Assembly: GCA_963739385.1 (NCBI GenBank)
Contig: CAVUAI010000056.1
Coordinates: 62,001-126,000, forward strand
Reading direction: 5' to 3'
From: VAZQ01 sp963739385
GTDB lineage: Bacteria; Pseudomonadota; Alphaproteobacteria; Rhizobiales; Xanthobacteraceae
DNA length: 64,000 nt
Every line of letters starts with the position of its first letter. The first letter of the stretch is position 1. Of this stretch, positions 45,063 through 53,845 are shown in pieces. The notes beneath the pieces are model-generated. The model made no database searches. It saw only the letters and a program-made list of their open reading frames with translations, and had not been told where the DNA came from. A program made the position numbers and the translations under genes.

Positions 45063-45710
45063 CTACTTGCACTCCTGCTCGATCTTGTCGAGCGCCTGGG
45101 CGAGGCCCTTGAGCGAATACTGATCGGTCGATGTCGTGCCGCGGCCCGACGTGCCCTTCACCGTCAGGTCGGCGCCCTTGCGCATGGCGTCGACCATGCG
45201 GGCTTCTTCGGCGACGTTCTTGATCCAGGCGCCATCGTTCTGGGTGTACATCGCGAACTTGGTGGTGCCGACCTCGGCGGTGGCATCAGAACTGGTCTTG
45301 AAGGGATAGCCGATGATGACCGACACCTCGTTCTTGACGTTCTCGGCCGGTCGGGTCGACACGAAGATATAGGACGGATCGCGCGGGCGGCCTGCCGGCT
45401 CGGTCTTGGTGGTCTTGGGCTTGGCGAGCGCGAAGCACACCTTGTTGCCGCTGGGCGTCGCGGTGTATGCGCCCCAGTCGCCGTACTGGCCAAGCAAGGT
45501 GGGCTGAGCCTGACCGGCGGGAGCCGCGGCAGTCGGTTTCGACGGCTGGGGGGTGGCAGCCGGCTTCGGTGGTTGCGCCGCGGGTTTGGGCGGCTGGGCG
45601 GCAGCCTTCGGCTGTTCAGCCGGCTTCGGCGGCTGTTGCGCAAAGGCAGCCGACGCCAGCGACGTGGCGGCGACGAGGAATGCTGTCGCGGCAAATCGAG
45701 TCCCGGTCAT
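45063..45710 (-). CDS. Invasion-associated locus B (IalB) family protein
   Basis: A 215-residue secreted protein. The signal peptide ends near AFAQQ; a low-complexity Pro/Lys/Ala linker (about 25-75, repeats of QPPKPA) leads to the IalB domain (QYGDWGAYT, NKVCFALAKPKT, SYIFVSTRP, VSVIIGYPF, FAMYTQNDGAWIKN, DLTVKGTSGRGT), with cysteines at the usual places. IalB-like proteins are common in Rhizobiales and are not proof of pathogenicity. The ATG at 45710 follows GGAGGTG; the much longer open frame upstream is antisense to another gene. The proline linker is longer than usual. Confidence 0.88.
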   Translation of the reverse strand: MTGTRFAATAFLVAATSLASAAFAQQPPKPAEQPKAAAQPPKPAAQPPKPAATPQPSKPTAAAPAGQAQPTLLGQYGDWGAYTATPSGNKVCFALAKPKTTKTEPAGRPRDPSYIFVSTRPAENVKNEVSVIIGYPFKTSSDATAEVGTTKFAMYTQNDGAWIKNVAEEARMVDAMRKGADLTVKGTSGRGTTSTDQYSLKGLAQALDKIEQECK

Positions 45711-45935
45711 CGGCCCACCTCCGTGACGCTGCAGGAACCGAAGAAGAAAGCCCCTGAACGGTATGACGTGCTGGGGGAATTCGGCAATGTGAAGGCGATT
45801 TGGGCGACCCGCCGTCCGCAATGAACTGAAAATACCTGTAATGTCGGCCTGCGCCGGGCCGCACCCCGCCACGGCCCATGATATAAGCAGCGTCCTCACC
45901 CCCCTTCGGTCCCCACCCCTTCGCATGATCAGCCC

Positions 45936-46910
45936 GTGAAAGCCATTCTCTGCCAGCGCTTCGGCACCCCTGACGACCTCGTGATCGCGGACGTTCCAGA
46001 TCCAGTCGCCGGGCCGGGCGAGGTGGTGGCCAGGGTGGTGGCGGTCGGGCTGAACTTCTTCGATACGCTGATCATTGCCGGCAAATACCAGACCAAGCCG
46101 CCGTTTCCGTTTTCCCCGGGAGGCGAGTTCGCCGGGGTGATCGAAAGCGTCGGTCCCGGTGTCACCGGCTTCTCGCCCGGCGACCGCGTCATGGGCTATA
46201 CCAATTTCAACGCGGCGCGCGAACGGACGGCGGTCGCGGCGGATCAGATCGTCAAGTTGTCGGCCGATCTCGACTTCGACCGCGCTGCCGCGCTGACGAT
46301 CACCTATGGCACCACCTACTACGCGCTCAAGCACCGCGCGTCGATACGACCGAACGAGACACTCGCGGTTCTCGGCGCCTCGGGTGGGGTCGGGCTCGCG
46401 GCGGTCGAACTGGGCCGGATCATGGGCGCTCGGGTGATCGCCTGCGCGTCGACCGACGACAAGCTTGATTTCGCGCGCTCCCACGGCGCCCACGAGGTCG
46501 TGAACTACGAAAAGGAAGACCTGCGTAGCGCGCTCAAGCGTCTGGGCGGCGAGCATGGCATCGATGTGGTGTTCGATCCTGTGGGCGGACCTTACAGCGA
46601 GCCCGCGGTACGCTCGCTCGCCTGGGATGGCCGGCATCTCGTCGTCGGATTTGCCGCCGGCGAAATTCCAAAGCTGCCGCTCAATCTCGTGCTGCTCAAA
46701 GGTTGCGCCGTGTTGGGCGTATTTTGGGGGGGATGGGTTCGCCGCGACAAGGATCGCTACAAGGCGGCGATCGACCAGCTCGCCCATTGGGCGGCCGAAG
46801 GCAAGCTGTCGTGTCACGTCCAGCAGGTCTATGCCCTGGCCGAGACACCGACGGCGCTCAAGGCCCTGGCAGACCGCAAGGTGATGGGCAAACTGGTGGT
46901 GCGGCCGTAG
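45936..46910 (+). CDS. NADPH:quinone oxidoreductase family (zinc-less MDR) enzyme
   Basis: A 324-residue cytoplasmic oxidoreductase of the medium-chain dehydrogenase superfamily without zinc sites. The start has the QOR pattern MKAILCQRFGTPDDLVIADVP, then LNFFDTLIIAGKY and GGEFAGVIESVG; the nucleotide-binding motif is LGASGGVGLAAVELG (about 147-161). The start codon is a GTG. Activity on quinones or enones with NADPH is expected. It is divergent from the IalB gene, with 225 bp between them that hold no supported gene. Confidence 0.92.
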   Translation: MKAILCQRFGTPDDLVIADVPDPVAGPGEVVARVVAVGLNFFDTLIIAGKYQTKPPFPFSPGGEFAGVIESVGPGVTGFSPGDRVMGYTNFNAARERTAVAADQIVKLSADLDFDRAAALTITYGTTYYALKHRASIRPNETLAVLGASGGVGLAAVELGRIMGARVIACASTDDKLDFARSHGAHEVVNYEKEDLRSALKRLGGEHGIDVVFDPVGGPYSEPAVRSLAWDGRHLVVGFAAGEIPKLPLNLVLLKGCAVLGVFWGGWVRRDKDRYKAAIDQLAHWAAEGKLSCHVQQVYALAETPTALKALADRKVMGKLVVRP

Positions 46911-47006
46911 CGAATGCATGGGGAGCCGCCTGGCACGTGATCCGTGCGGGCGTCATGCAAGCGGCGTCTCAGGCAGGACCAGCGCTCAACGGGACGCCGC
47001 GGCCAG

Positions 47007-47285
47007 TCAATTCATCGCCTCGGCGAGCGCAATGTCACGCTCGGTCACGCCGCCTGCATCGTGGGTTGCAAGCGTCACCTCGACCTTGTCGTAGACGTTG
47101 AACCATTCGGGATGGTGGTCGAGCTTCTCAGCCACGAGCGCGGCCCGGGTCATGAAGCCAAAGGCTTCGTTGAAATCACTGAAGGTGAAGGTTCTGTTGA
47201 TGGCGTCGCGATCCTTCACTTCGCTCCAGCCGGCAAGTCTGGCGAGAGCGCTCGCGCGGGCATTGCCAGTCAATTTTTCAACCAT
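47007..47285 (-). CDS. phhB: Pterin-4a-carbinolamine dehydratase
   Basis: A 92-residue enzyme that recycles the 4a-hydroxy-tetrahydropterin formed by aromatic amino acid hydroxylases. The family core is clear: TFSDFNEAFGFMTRAALVAEKLDHHPEWFNVYDKVEVTL, with the histidines of the active site in KLDHHPEW, given here as separate motifs EKLDHH and PEWFNVYDKV. Length is normal. No phenylalanine hydroxylase gene is nearby. Two tandem 17-bp repeats lie directly upstream. Confidence 0.93.
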   Translation of the reverse strand: MVEKLTGNARASALARLAGWSEVKDRDAINRTFTFSDFNEAFGFMTRAALVAEKLDHHPEWFNVYDKVEVTLATHDAGGVTERDIALAEAMN

Positions 47286-47293
47286 GATTTGCC

Positions 47294-47327
47294 CTCGTGA
47301 TCAGGTTAATCTCGTGACCAGGTTAAT
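47294..47327. repeat. Tandem 17-bp direct repeat before phhB
   Basis: Two adjacent copies of CTCGTGAYCAGGTTAAT: 47294-47310 (with T at the eighth base) and 47311-47327 (with C). They begin nine bases upstream of the phhB ATG, read on the opposite strand as ATTAACCTGRTCACGAG. A third partial copy is not visible. They could be a duplicated regulator site or a simple replication slip. Confidence 0.85.
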
Positions 47328-47527
47328 TGTGACATGAGTGGCGTGCCGCCGACCACTCGCAATCGGATTGAAGCTGCCTACCTTTATCATAAGCCAGCCC
47401 GCTGATTGGCTTGCCCCGCTGGACCATGTTGTCGGCCGAAGGCCATGGTCCGCCGGCTGGCGGCCGTCAAGAAACCGGTCGGCGCGAGCCGATATGGATG
47501 GGGCTTTGCTTTCGCCCGGAGGCCCCC

Positions 47528-48646
47528 ATGTCCTGGTCGCTTAATATTGGGACGATTGCCGGAACCGCGGTGCGCGTCCATATCACCTTCATCCTGTTCC
47601 TGGGCTGGATCTTCTTCGCGACCTATGTCGCGGAAGGGCCCGAAGCCGCGATGGCGAGCACTTTCTTCCTGGTGCTGCTGTTCGCCTGCGTGCTGGCGCA
47701 CGAATTCGGCCATATCTTCACCGCGCGCGCCTTCGCTATCGCCACCCCCGACGTGACGCTGCTGCCGATCGGCGGCGTTGCGCGCCTTGAGCGGATCCCC
47801 GAAGAGCCGCACCAGGAACTCCTGATCGCCATCGCCGGCCCGCTGGTGAACGTCGCGATCGCGCTGATCCTCGTGCTGTTTGCAGGCGCGCGGCTCAAAG
47901 CCGGCGATCTCGCCGTCATGGACACCGCAAACGTCTCCCTCGTCGACCGGCTTGCGGCGGTCAATTTGTTTCTCGCGCTGTTCAACCTGATCCCGGCCTT
48001 TCCGATGGACGGCGGCCGCGTGCTGCGCGCGCTGCTGGCAACTCGGCTGGGATTCGTGCGCGCAACCGAGATCGCCGCGTTCATCGGTCAGGGCTGCGCC
48101 TTTGCGCTCGGCTTCATCGGGCTGTTCTACAACCCGCTGCTGATCTTCATCGCCATCTTCGTCTATCTTGCGGCAGCGGCCGAAGCGCACATGGTGGCGA
48201 TGCGCGCGATGTCGCGCGGCGTACCAGTGAGCTCGGCGATGATGACGCAGCTTGCGATGCTGACGCCAGAGGCGCCGGTCGAAGACGCCGTGCAGACGCT
48301 GTTGCGCACCAGCCAGAGCGAATTTCCGGTGGTCGACGCGGCCGGCAAGCCGGTCGGCCTGCTGAGCCGCAGGGATCTCATTCGCGCGCTCCAGCAGCGC
48401 GGACCGGATACCCGCGTGGCCGACGCCATGGCCACCACGCTGCCAGCCATCGGCTACCGCCAGCACCTCGAAGACGCATTCCGCATCCTGCAGGAGAAGT
48501 CGGCCCCCGCCGTTGCGGTGGTCGATTCCGCCGGGCGGTTGGTCGGACTGGTCACGCCCGAGACCGTCGGCGAGATGCTGATGCTGCACAAGGCCCTGCC
48601 GAAGGGGGTGCGATTGCGGTCGTGGCGCCAGCCAGCAGGGGCCTGA
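47528..48646 (+). CDS. Site-2 protease family metalloprotease with CBS domains
   Basis: A 372-residue membrane metalloprotease. The zinc motif HEFGH is at residues 58-62 in the third hydrophobic segment and the second zinc ligand is D161 in NLIPAFPMDGGR. About six membrane helices span residues 1-215. Two CBS modules follow (about 228-285 and 290-350), which in other members bind adenine nucleotides. This is the S2P subgroup like SpoIVFB and Rip-type proteins of archaea and bacteria. The ATG at 47528 was chosen for its MSWSLNIGTIAG start. The substrate is not known. Confidence 0.92.
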   Translation: MSWSLNIGTIAGTAVRVHITFILFLGWIFFATYVAEGPEAAMASTFFLVLLFACVLAHEFGHIFTARAFAIATPDVTLLPIGGVARLERIPEEPHQELLIAIAGPLVNVAIALILVLFAGARLKAGDLAVMDTANVSLVDRLAAVNLFLALFNLIPAFPMDGGRVLRALLATRLGFVRATEIAAFIGQGCAFALGFIGLFYNPLLIFIAIFVYLAAAAEAHMVAMRAMSRGVPVSSAMMTQLAMLTPEAPVEDAVQTLLRTSQSEFPVVDAAGKPVGLLSRRDLIRALQQRGPDTRVADAMATTLPAIGYRQHLEDAFRILQEKSAPAVAVVDSAGRLVGLVTPETVGEMLMLHKALPKGVRLRSWRQPAGA

Positions 48647-48751
48647 CCGCCTGTCCACTTGTCATCGCGTTGTCGTAGAGTCGTCTGCTGGCTGTCAGGA
48701 CGCGACGCCATTCTGACCCTGGAACGATTCCAACGACATCGGAGGTTTTCG

Positions 48752-50332
48752 ATGACCGTGCACATTCCCGTGTCGCGGCGCCGGTTTTTGGCTACGGCGG
48801 CGGCTTCGACTGCGATCACCGCCGCTGGCGGCATCGCCAGGCCTTATCTGAGCCGGGCGGCTGACCGCCCCGTCATCACCCACGGCGTACAGTGCGGCGA
48901 CGTCTCGACCAACTCCGCCGTGCTGTGGGCGCGCACCGACCGCCCGGCCCGCATGCTGGCCGAGGCCGCGACCACCGACAGTTTCAAGATCATACGTCGC
49001 GCGGCCGCCGTCGACGTGCTGCCCGAATCCGATTTCGCCGCCAGCGTGTTGATCGAAGGCCTGCCTGCGGGCCAGGAGGTTTTTTACCGCGTCAGCTTTC
49101 AGGATCTGTCCTCGCCGACCATCTTCGGCGAGGCAGTCACCGGCCGTTTTCGCACCGCACCCAGCGAGCGGCGCTCGATCTCGTTCGTTTGGTCGGGAGA
49201 CACGGCCGGCCAGGGCTGGGGCATCGACGAAGCCCGCGGCGGCATGCGGACCTACGCGACCATGCTGCGCAACAACCCGGACTTCTTCATCCATAGCGGC
49301 GACACCATTTACGCCGACGGACCGATCCATGCCGAGCAGAAGATGCCGAACGGCGAAATCTGGAAGAACATCGTGACCGAGGAGAAGTCCAAGATCGCGG
49401 AAACGCTCGGCGAGTTTCGCGGCAACTACAAGTACAACCTGCTCGACAAGAACGTGCTCGCCTTCAATGCGCGGGTCCCGACCTTCGCGCAATGGGACGA
49501 CCACGAAGTGACCAACAACTGGTGGCCGGGCGAGCCGCTGACGCGCGCCGCGCATGAACGCTTGAAGTACACCGAGCAGAACGCATTGTTGCTGGCGGCA
49601 CGCGCCAGCCGCGCCTTCCATGAATACATGCCGCTGCGCCGCACACAGGCGGAACCCGGCCGCGTTTATCGCAAGATTTCCTACGGGCCGTTGCTCGACG
49701 TGTTCATGATCGACATGCGCAGCTATCGCGGCCCCAACGGCGAAGGCATGGAAGCGACCTACGGTCCGGACGCTTACTTCCTGGGTCCGACGCAGGTCGC
49801 CTGGCTCAAGCACGAGCTGATGAACTCGCGGGCGACCTGGAAGGTGATCGCAGCCGACATGCCGATCGGTCTCATCGTCGTCTACGACACGGACCGCAAA
49901 TGGGGCGTCGAGGCGATCGCGCAGGGAGACGGACCCCCGCGAGGCCGCGAGCTCGAGATCGCCGACATCCTTTCCTTCATCAAGTTGGCCGGCATTCGCA
50001 ACACGCTGTGGCTCACCGCCGACGTACACTATACCGCGGCGCACTATTACGATCCGAACAAGGCCGCCTTTCAGGACTTCGAGCCGTTCTGGGAATTCGT
50101 CTCAGGGCCGCTCCATGCCGGAAGCTTCCCGCAAAACAAACTCGACAGCACGTTTGGGCCGCAGCTCGTCTATGTGAAGGCCCCGAGTGAGCCGAACCGG
50201 CCGCCGAGCGAAGGGCTGCAGTTCTTCGGCCACGTCGCGATCGACGGCGCCACACAGGTCATGACCGTGACGCTCAAGGACGTCGAGGATCGCGCGCTGT
50301 GGTCGACCACGCTCGAGCCGAAGCTGGGCTGA
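48752..50332 (+). CDS. phoD: Alkaline phosphatase D family protein
   Basis: A 526-residue secreted phosphodiesterase/phosphatase. The twin-arginine signal is SRRRFLATAAAST (residues 8-20). The PhoD pattern follows: N-terminal beta domain (THGVQCGDVSTNSAVLWARTD), then metal-site motifs SGDTAGQ, FIHSGDTIYADGP, QWDDHEVTNNWWPGE and LTADVHYTAAHYYDP. These bind the calcium-iron cluster that cleaves phosphodiesters and monoesters. A GGAGG ribosome site precedes the ATG. It is 105 bp after the protease gene. Phosphate regulation is likely, but I see no convincing Pho box. Confidence 0.93.
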   Translation: MTVHIPVSRRRFLATAAASTAITAAGGIARPYLSRAADRPVITHGVQCGDVSTNSAVLWARTDRPARMLAEAATTDSFKIIRRAAAVDVLPESDFAASVLIEGLPAGQEVFYRVSFQDLSSPTIFGEAVTGRFRTAPSERRSISFVWSGDTAGQGWGIDEARGGMRTYATMLRNNPDFFIHSGDTIYADGPIHAEQKMPNGEIWKNIVTEEKSKIAETLGEFRGNYKYNLLDKNVLAFNARVPTFAQWDDHEVTNNWWPGEPLTRAAHERLKYTEQNALLLAARASRAFHEYMPLRRTQAEPGRVYRKISYGPLLDVFMIDMRSYRGPNGEGMEATYGPDAYFLGPTQVAWLKHELMNSRATWKVIAADMPIGLIVVYDTDRKWGVEAIAQGDGPPRGRELEIADILSFIKLAGIRNTLWLTADVHYTAAHYYDPNKAAFQDFEPFWEFVSGPLHAGSFPQNKLDSTFGPQLVYVKAPSEPNRPPSEGLQFFGHVAIDGATQVMTVTLKDVEDRALWSTTLEPKLG

Positions 50333-50375
50333 CGTCATAGGCGCAGCGCCGCACCCGGGCGGGAAACGGCGATGA

Positions 50376-51995
50376 CTACGCCGATTCGCGCAGCGGCGCC
50401 AATTCCCGCGCCTGTGCAGGCTCGGGTTGGCGCGCCTTGGTCGAATAATACGACGCGTTCTGCTCCCCGCGCAGAGCCTCGCGCGTGAACTCGATCAGGT
50501 GATGGGCGATGAACCCCATCCCGAGCACGGCGTCGATCTGCCCGCGGCGCAGCGCGTGGCGCGCCGCCCGCCAGAACGGCCTGCGGTAGTCAGACAGAAT
50601 TCCGATATGCAGCGCCAGGCGGAACGCCAGCACCAGGGCACTGGAAAGATTGCCGAAGGAGAGCTTGCCGCGAGCGGGTGTCACAATCCGGTTCACGTAG
50701 GTGACGTCGCACTGATGCCGGAAGCGCGCAAACAATCGCTCCGGATCGTTGGCATAGGCGATGCACCGCCGCCACATCGACACCACCTCGTCGTAAGGCC
50801 GCACGAAGCGCACGTTGCTTTCGAGGGTCGGATCATCCGTCAAGCGTCCCGCCCGCTTGAGCCGATCCCACAGCGGCGTCTTCGGCAGGGCCTGCAGCAG
50901 GTTGATGGTCAGCATCGGGATGTGTGAAACGTCGATGAAATCCTTGAGCCTAGTCTCCGTGTCGTTGGAATCGGTATCGAGCCCGAGGATGATGCCGGAC
51001 GTGACTTCGAGGCCATAGTCGTTCAGCGTCTTGATCGACTCCATCATGGGCACCGAGACGTTCTGGTTCTTGCGCATGGCCTTGAGCGCATCGGCCTCCG
51101 GCGTCTCGATGCCGACGAAGATACCGAGGAACGACGTCTCCCGCATGAGCGCAAGGATGTCAGGCTGCTTGGCGATGTTCAGCGTCGCCTCGCAGGCGAA
51201 ATTCATGGGATAGCCGTGCTGCTTCTGCCAGGCGAGGAGATGCGGCAGCATGTCCTTGGCGGCTTTGCGGTTGCCGATGAAATTGTCATCGACGAAATAA
51301 ACCACCGGCGGATGCCCCTTCTGCTCGCGCATGGCATCGAGCTCGGCGGTGATCTGAGCAGCCGTCTTGAACCGCGGCTGCCGTCCGTAGAGGTTGGGGA
51401 TGTCGCAGAATTCGCAGAGATAAGGACACCCGCTGGAGAACTGCAATGTCAGCATCAGATAGTGCTTGAGCGGAACCAGATCGTAGGCGGGGATCGGAAA
51501 GCGCTCCAGCGGCAACCGCTCCTTGGTTTCAAAGCGCACTTGCTGCGGTGGACGCGCGACGCATTCGTCGAGGCAGGCGATGAGCCGATCGGTCGCATCT
51601 CCGATCTCCCCAATGTGGAGATAGTCGATATCCGGGTACATTTCAGGTGAAGCGGACGCCGACGGGCCACCCAACAGCACGACTTTCCCGGCCGCGTGAG
51701 CGCGTTCGGCGATATTATGGATCTGGTCGGCCTGGACGTGCATACCGCTCGCCACCACGACGTCAGCCCACTCGAAATCGGCGGCGGTCGCCTTGCGGAT
51801 GTTCTCGTCAATGAAACGGACAGGCCACCCTTGCGGCATGTAGGCCGCGATCAGCAACAGTCCCTGCGGCGGCATGAACGCGCGCACGCCTTTCATCAAC
51901 TTGTATGCGTGATTGAACGTGCCGAAGGAGGGCGTGTAGTGCGGAAACACGCACAACACCCGACGCCGGTTCCTGACTGGAATCGAGTAGCGCAC
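50376..51995 (-). CDS. B12-binding radical SAM protein, HpnP-like (hopanoid C-2 methylase type)
   Basis: A 539-residue enzyme with an N-terminal cobalamin-binding region (RRVLCVFPHYTPSFGTF, GVRAFMPPQGLLLIAAYMP, VLLGGPSASASP), the radical SAM motif C190-x3-C194-x2-C197 (CPYLCEFC), and a C-terminal DUF4070 domain (PKTPLWDRLKRAGR, VTYVNRIVTP). The pattern, including the C-terminal NASYYSTKAR, is very close to my memory of HpnP, which methylates hopanoids at C-2 in Rhodopseudomonas and Methylobacterium. No other hopanoid genes are next to it, so related methylases of the same DUF4070 group cannot be excluded. It is tail to tail with phoD. Confidence 0.8.
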   Translation of the reverse strand: MRYSIPVRNRRRVLCVFPHYTPSFGTFNHAYKLMKGVRAFMPPQGLLLIAAYMPQGWPVRFIDENIRKATAADFEWADVVVASGMHVQADQIHNIAERAHAAGKVVLLGGPSASASPEMYPDIDYLHIGEIGDATDRLIACLDECVARPPQQVRFETKERLPLERFPIPAYDLVPLKHYLMLTLQFSSGCPYLCEFCDIPNLYGRQPRFKTAAQITAELDAMREQKGHPPVVYFVDDNFIGNRKAAKDMLPHLLAWQKQHGYPMNFACEATLNIAKQPDILALMRETSFLGIFVGIETPEADALKAMRKNQNVSVPMMESIKTLNDYGLEVTSGIILGLDTDSNDTETRLKDFIDVSHIPMLTINLLQALPKTPLWDRLKRAGRLTDDPTLESNVRFVRPYDEVVSMWRRCIAYANDPERLFARFRHQCDVTYVNRIVTPARGKLSFGNLSSALVLAFRLALHIGILSDYRRPFWRAARHALRRGQIDAVLGMGFIAHHLIEFTREALRGEQNASYYSTKARQPEPAQARELAPLRESA

Positions 51996-52181
51996 GCGAC
52001 CTCCCAGTTCCCCAAGCTTATCGTCGCCCTCCCCGCGCCGGGACGCAAGAGTTTCTTGCCCCCGGCAGCGCCTCCCCGCGGCCCTTCCAGGTCTGTTCGC
52101 GGTTCGCCGGGGCCGTCACGCCACGGGCTCGGCTACGACAGCGCGGAAGGGGGCCGCTTTTCCGGTAACGGAAGCGTCCGA

Positions 52182-52997
52182 TCACTGCCCGCGGGCATGG
52201 GCTGGCGGGCCGCCCGTGTCAGGTTCGGGACTGGCAGACCGCAGCCGGTGCAACTCGAGCCGCATGGCCAGTGCATGGTGCACATGCTCCCGGGCAAGCC
52301 GCTCGGCGTCCGCGGACTTACGGTCGCGGATCGCCGTGATGATTTGCAGATGCTCCCGATGCGCGGATTCGATGCTGCCGGGCAGGACGAACGTCGAGTG
52401 GCGTAGCAGGCCGAGTGCGTCGACGACCGTGGTGATGGACTGCAGAAGATAGCGGTTGTGCGCGGCGCCATAAAGCGTCTGATGCAGCTCGCTGTTGATG
52501 ACCACGAGCTTTTCGGGATCGTTCTTGGCGCGTGCCTCGGCCGTCGCGATCTGGAACAGGCGGCGCACCTCGGATTTGGTCGCATGCTGGGCGGCGAGCG
52601 CCGCAGCAGTGCCTTCGAGCGCCGCTCGTACGGCGTAGAGTTGCACCAGCTGTTGCGCGTCGAGCTCGGCGACCATGACGCCGTTCCACGGACCGTTGGT
52701 GAGCAGGCCCTCGGAAATGATGCGATGAAACGCCTCGCGCACCGGCGTCCGGCTGATGTTGAGCCAGCTTGCCACATCGGCCTCGCGCAGGTGCTCCCCG
52801 GACCTGAATTTCCCCGACCTGATGGCCTCGCGCATGATCCGGTAGGCAAAATCGCCGAGCGACTCGCCGGGACGTTGCTGGGTCGATTGCCTGCGCCCGA
52901 TCAGGTGCAGACCGCGCGGGGCGGGCTGGCTCAAGAGACGCCGCCCGACTTTGATTTTCCCGCTTCCCGGACGTTTTCTTGGCGCGGCCTTGCGCAT
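52182..52997 (-). CDS. GntR-family transcriptional regulator with FCD domain
   Basis: A 271-residue regulator (from the ATG at 52997; a GTG at 53051 is an alternative that overlaps the permease stop). After a basic tail comes the winged helix (YRIMREAIRSGKFRSGEHL, EADVASWLNISRTPVREAFHRI, about 55-115) and the helical FCD ligand-binding domain (about 130-255, QLYAVRAALEGTAAALAA, SELHQTLYGAAHN, EHLQIITAIRDR). It is the last gene of the ABC transporter operon (54718-55713 to here). It is the best candidate to bind the 18-bp palindromes at 55799 and 58776 and to respond to the transported compound or its product. Confidence 0.9.
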   Translation of the reverse strand: MRKAAPRKRPGSGKIKVGRRLLSQPAPRGLHLIGRRQSTQQRPGESLGDFAYRIMREAIRSGKFRSGEHLREADVASWLNISRTPVREAFHRIISEGLLTNGPWNGVMVAELDAQQLVQLYAVRAALEGTAAALAAQHATKSEVRRLFQIATAEARAKNDPEKLVVINSELHQTLYGAAHNRYLLQSITTVVDALGLLRHSTFVLPGSIESAHREHLQIITAIRDRKSADAERLAREHVHHALAMRLELHRLRSASPEPDTGGPPAHARGQ

Positions 52998-53032
52998 CTG
53001 CGGCTCATCGCAGGACGCCTGCGATCCGGTTG

Positions 53033-53845
53033 CTAATTTCGCGGCGCCCACGGCACGACAACACGCTCGATGAGCGCGATGCCGTAATAGAGCACGATGC
53101 TCATGATCGTCAACAACACCAGGGCGCCGAACGCCAGAGGGGTGCGCGACTGCGAGGTCGAGACCAGAATGAGATAGCCGAGCCCGCTTTCCGAGCCGAC
53201 GAATTCTCCGATCACCGCCCCGATCACCGCGAAGGTGATGGCGATCTTGAGGCCGACGAAGATGTGAGGCATGGCGGTCGGAAAGCGGATCTTGACGAAG
53301 GTCTGGAACGAGCTTGCCGACAAGGAACGGATCAAATCAATAAGCGCCGCCGGCACTGCAGTCAGACCGCTCGCGGTCGCCACGATGATCGGGAAGAAGC
53401 AGACCAGGAACACCACGACGATCTTGGGCAGGGTTCCGAACCCGATCCACAGGGCCAGCAGCGGCGCGATCGCGACTTTCGGCATCGACTGCAGGGCGAG
53501 CAGAATGGGATAGATCGTATTCTGCAGCAGGGGCGAGTAGACCACGGCCACCGCCAACGGAATGCTGATCGCGATGGCGAGCGCAAAGCCGACGATGGTC
53601 TCGTACAGCGTGACGAGCGAATGTCCGACCAGCTCGGAGCGCCACTCCAGCATCGACTGTCCGATCGCACTGGGAGCAGGCAGCAGCCAGCCCGGGACCT
53701 GGAACCAGCGAACCAGAACTTCCCAGACGATGATCAGCGCGATCAGGGTCGCGGTAGCGCCGAGCACCGCCTTGAGGGTGGAATCCGCGGGCTCCAGGGA
53801 TTCGTCTTCGAGGTTGAGAATGGCGGCATCTTGCTGGACGCTCAT
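53033..53845 (-). CDS. ABC transporter permease, NitT/TauT (SsuC-like) family
   Basis: A 270-residue inner-membrane permease with about six hydrophobic segments and the EAA-type loop (SLSASSFQTFVKIRFPTAMPHIF, about 170-195). The start ATG overlaps the stop of the ATPase gene by four bases. Its order with binding protein, ATPase and regulator makes one operon on the minus strand. The substrate is unknown; the catabolic neighbours suggest an organic acid rather than nitrate or a sulfonate. Confidence 0.92.
   Translation of the reverse strand: MSVQQDAAILNLEDESLEPADSTLKAVLGATATLIALIIVWEVLVRWFQVPGWLLPAPSAIGQSMLEWRSELVGHSLVTLYETIVGFALAIAISIPLAVAVVYSPLLQNTIYPILLALQSMPKVAIAPLLALWIGFGTLPKIVVVFLVCFFPIIVATASGLTAVPAALIDLIRSLSASSFQTFVKIRFPTAMPHIFVGLKIAITFAVIGAVIGEFVGSESGLGYLILVSTSQSRTPLAFGALVLLTIMSIVLYYGIALIERVVVPWAPRN

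Noticed and set aside
45711..46919. Upstream extension of the IalB frame to about 618 codons
   Set aside because: It is antisense to the quinone oxidoreductase gene, and a good signal peptide with GGAGGTG marks the start at 45710.
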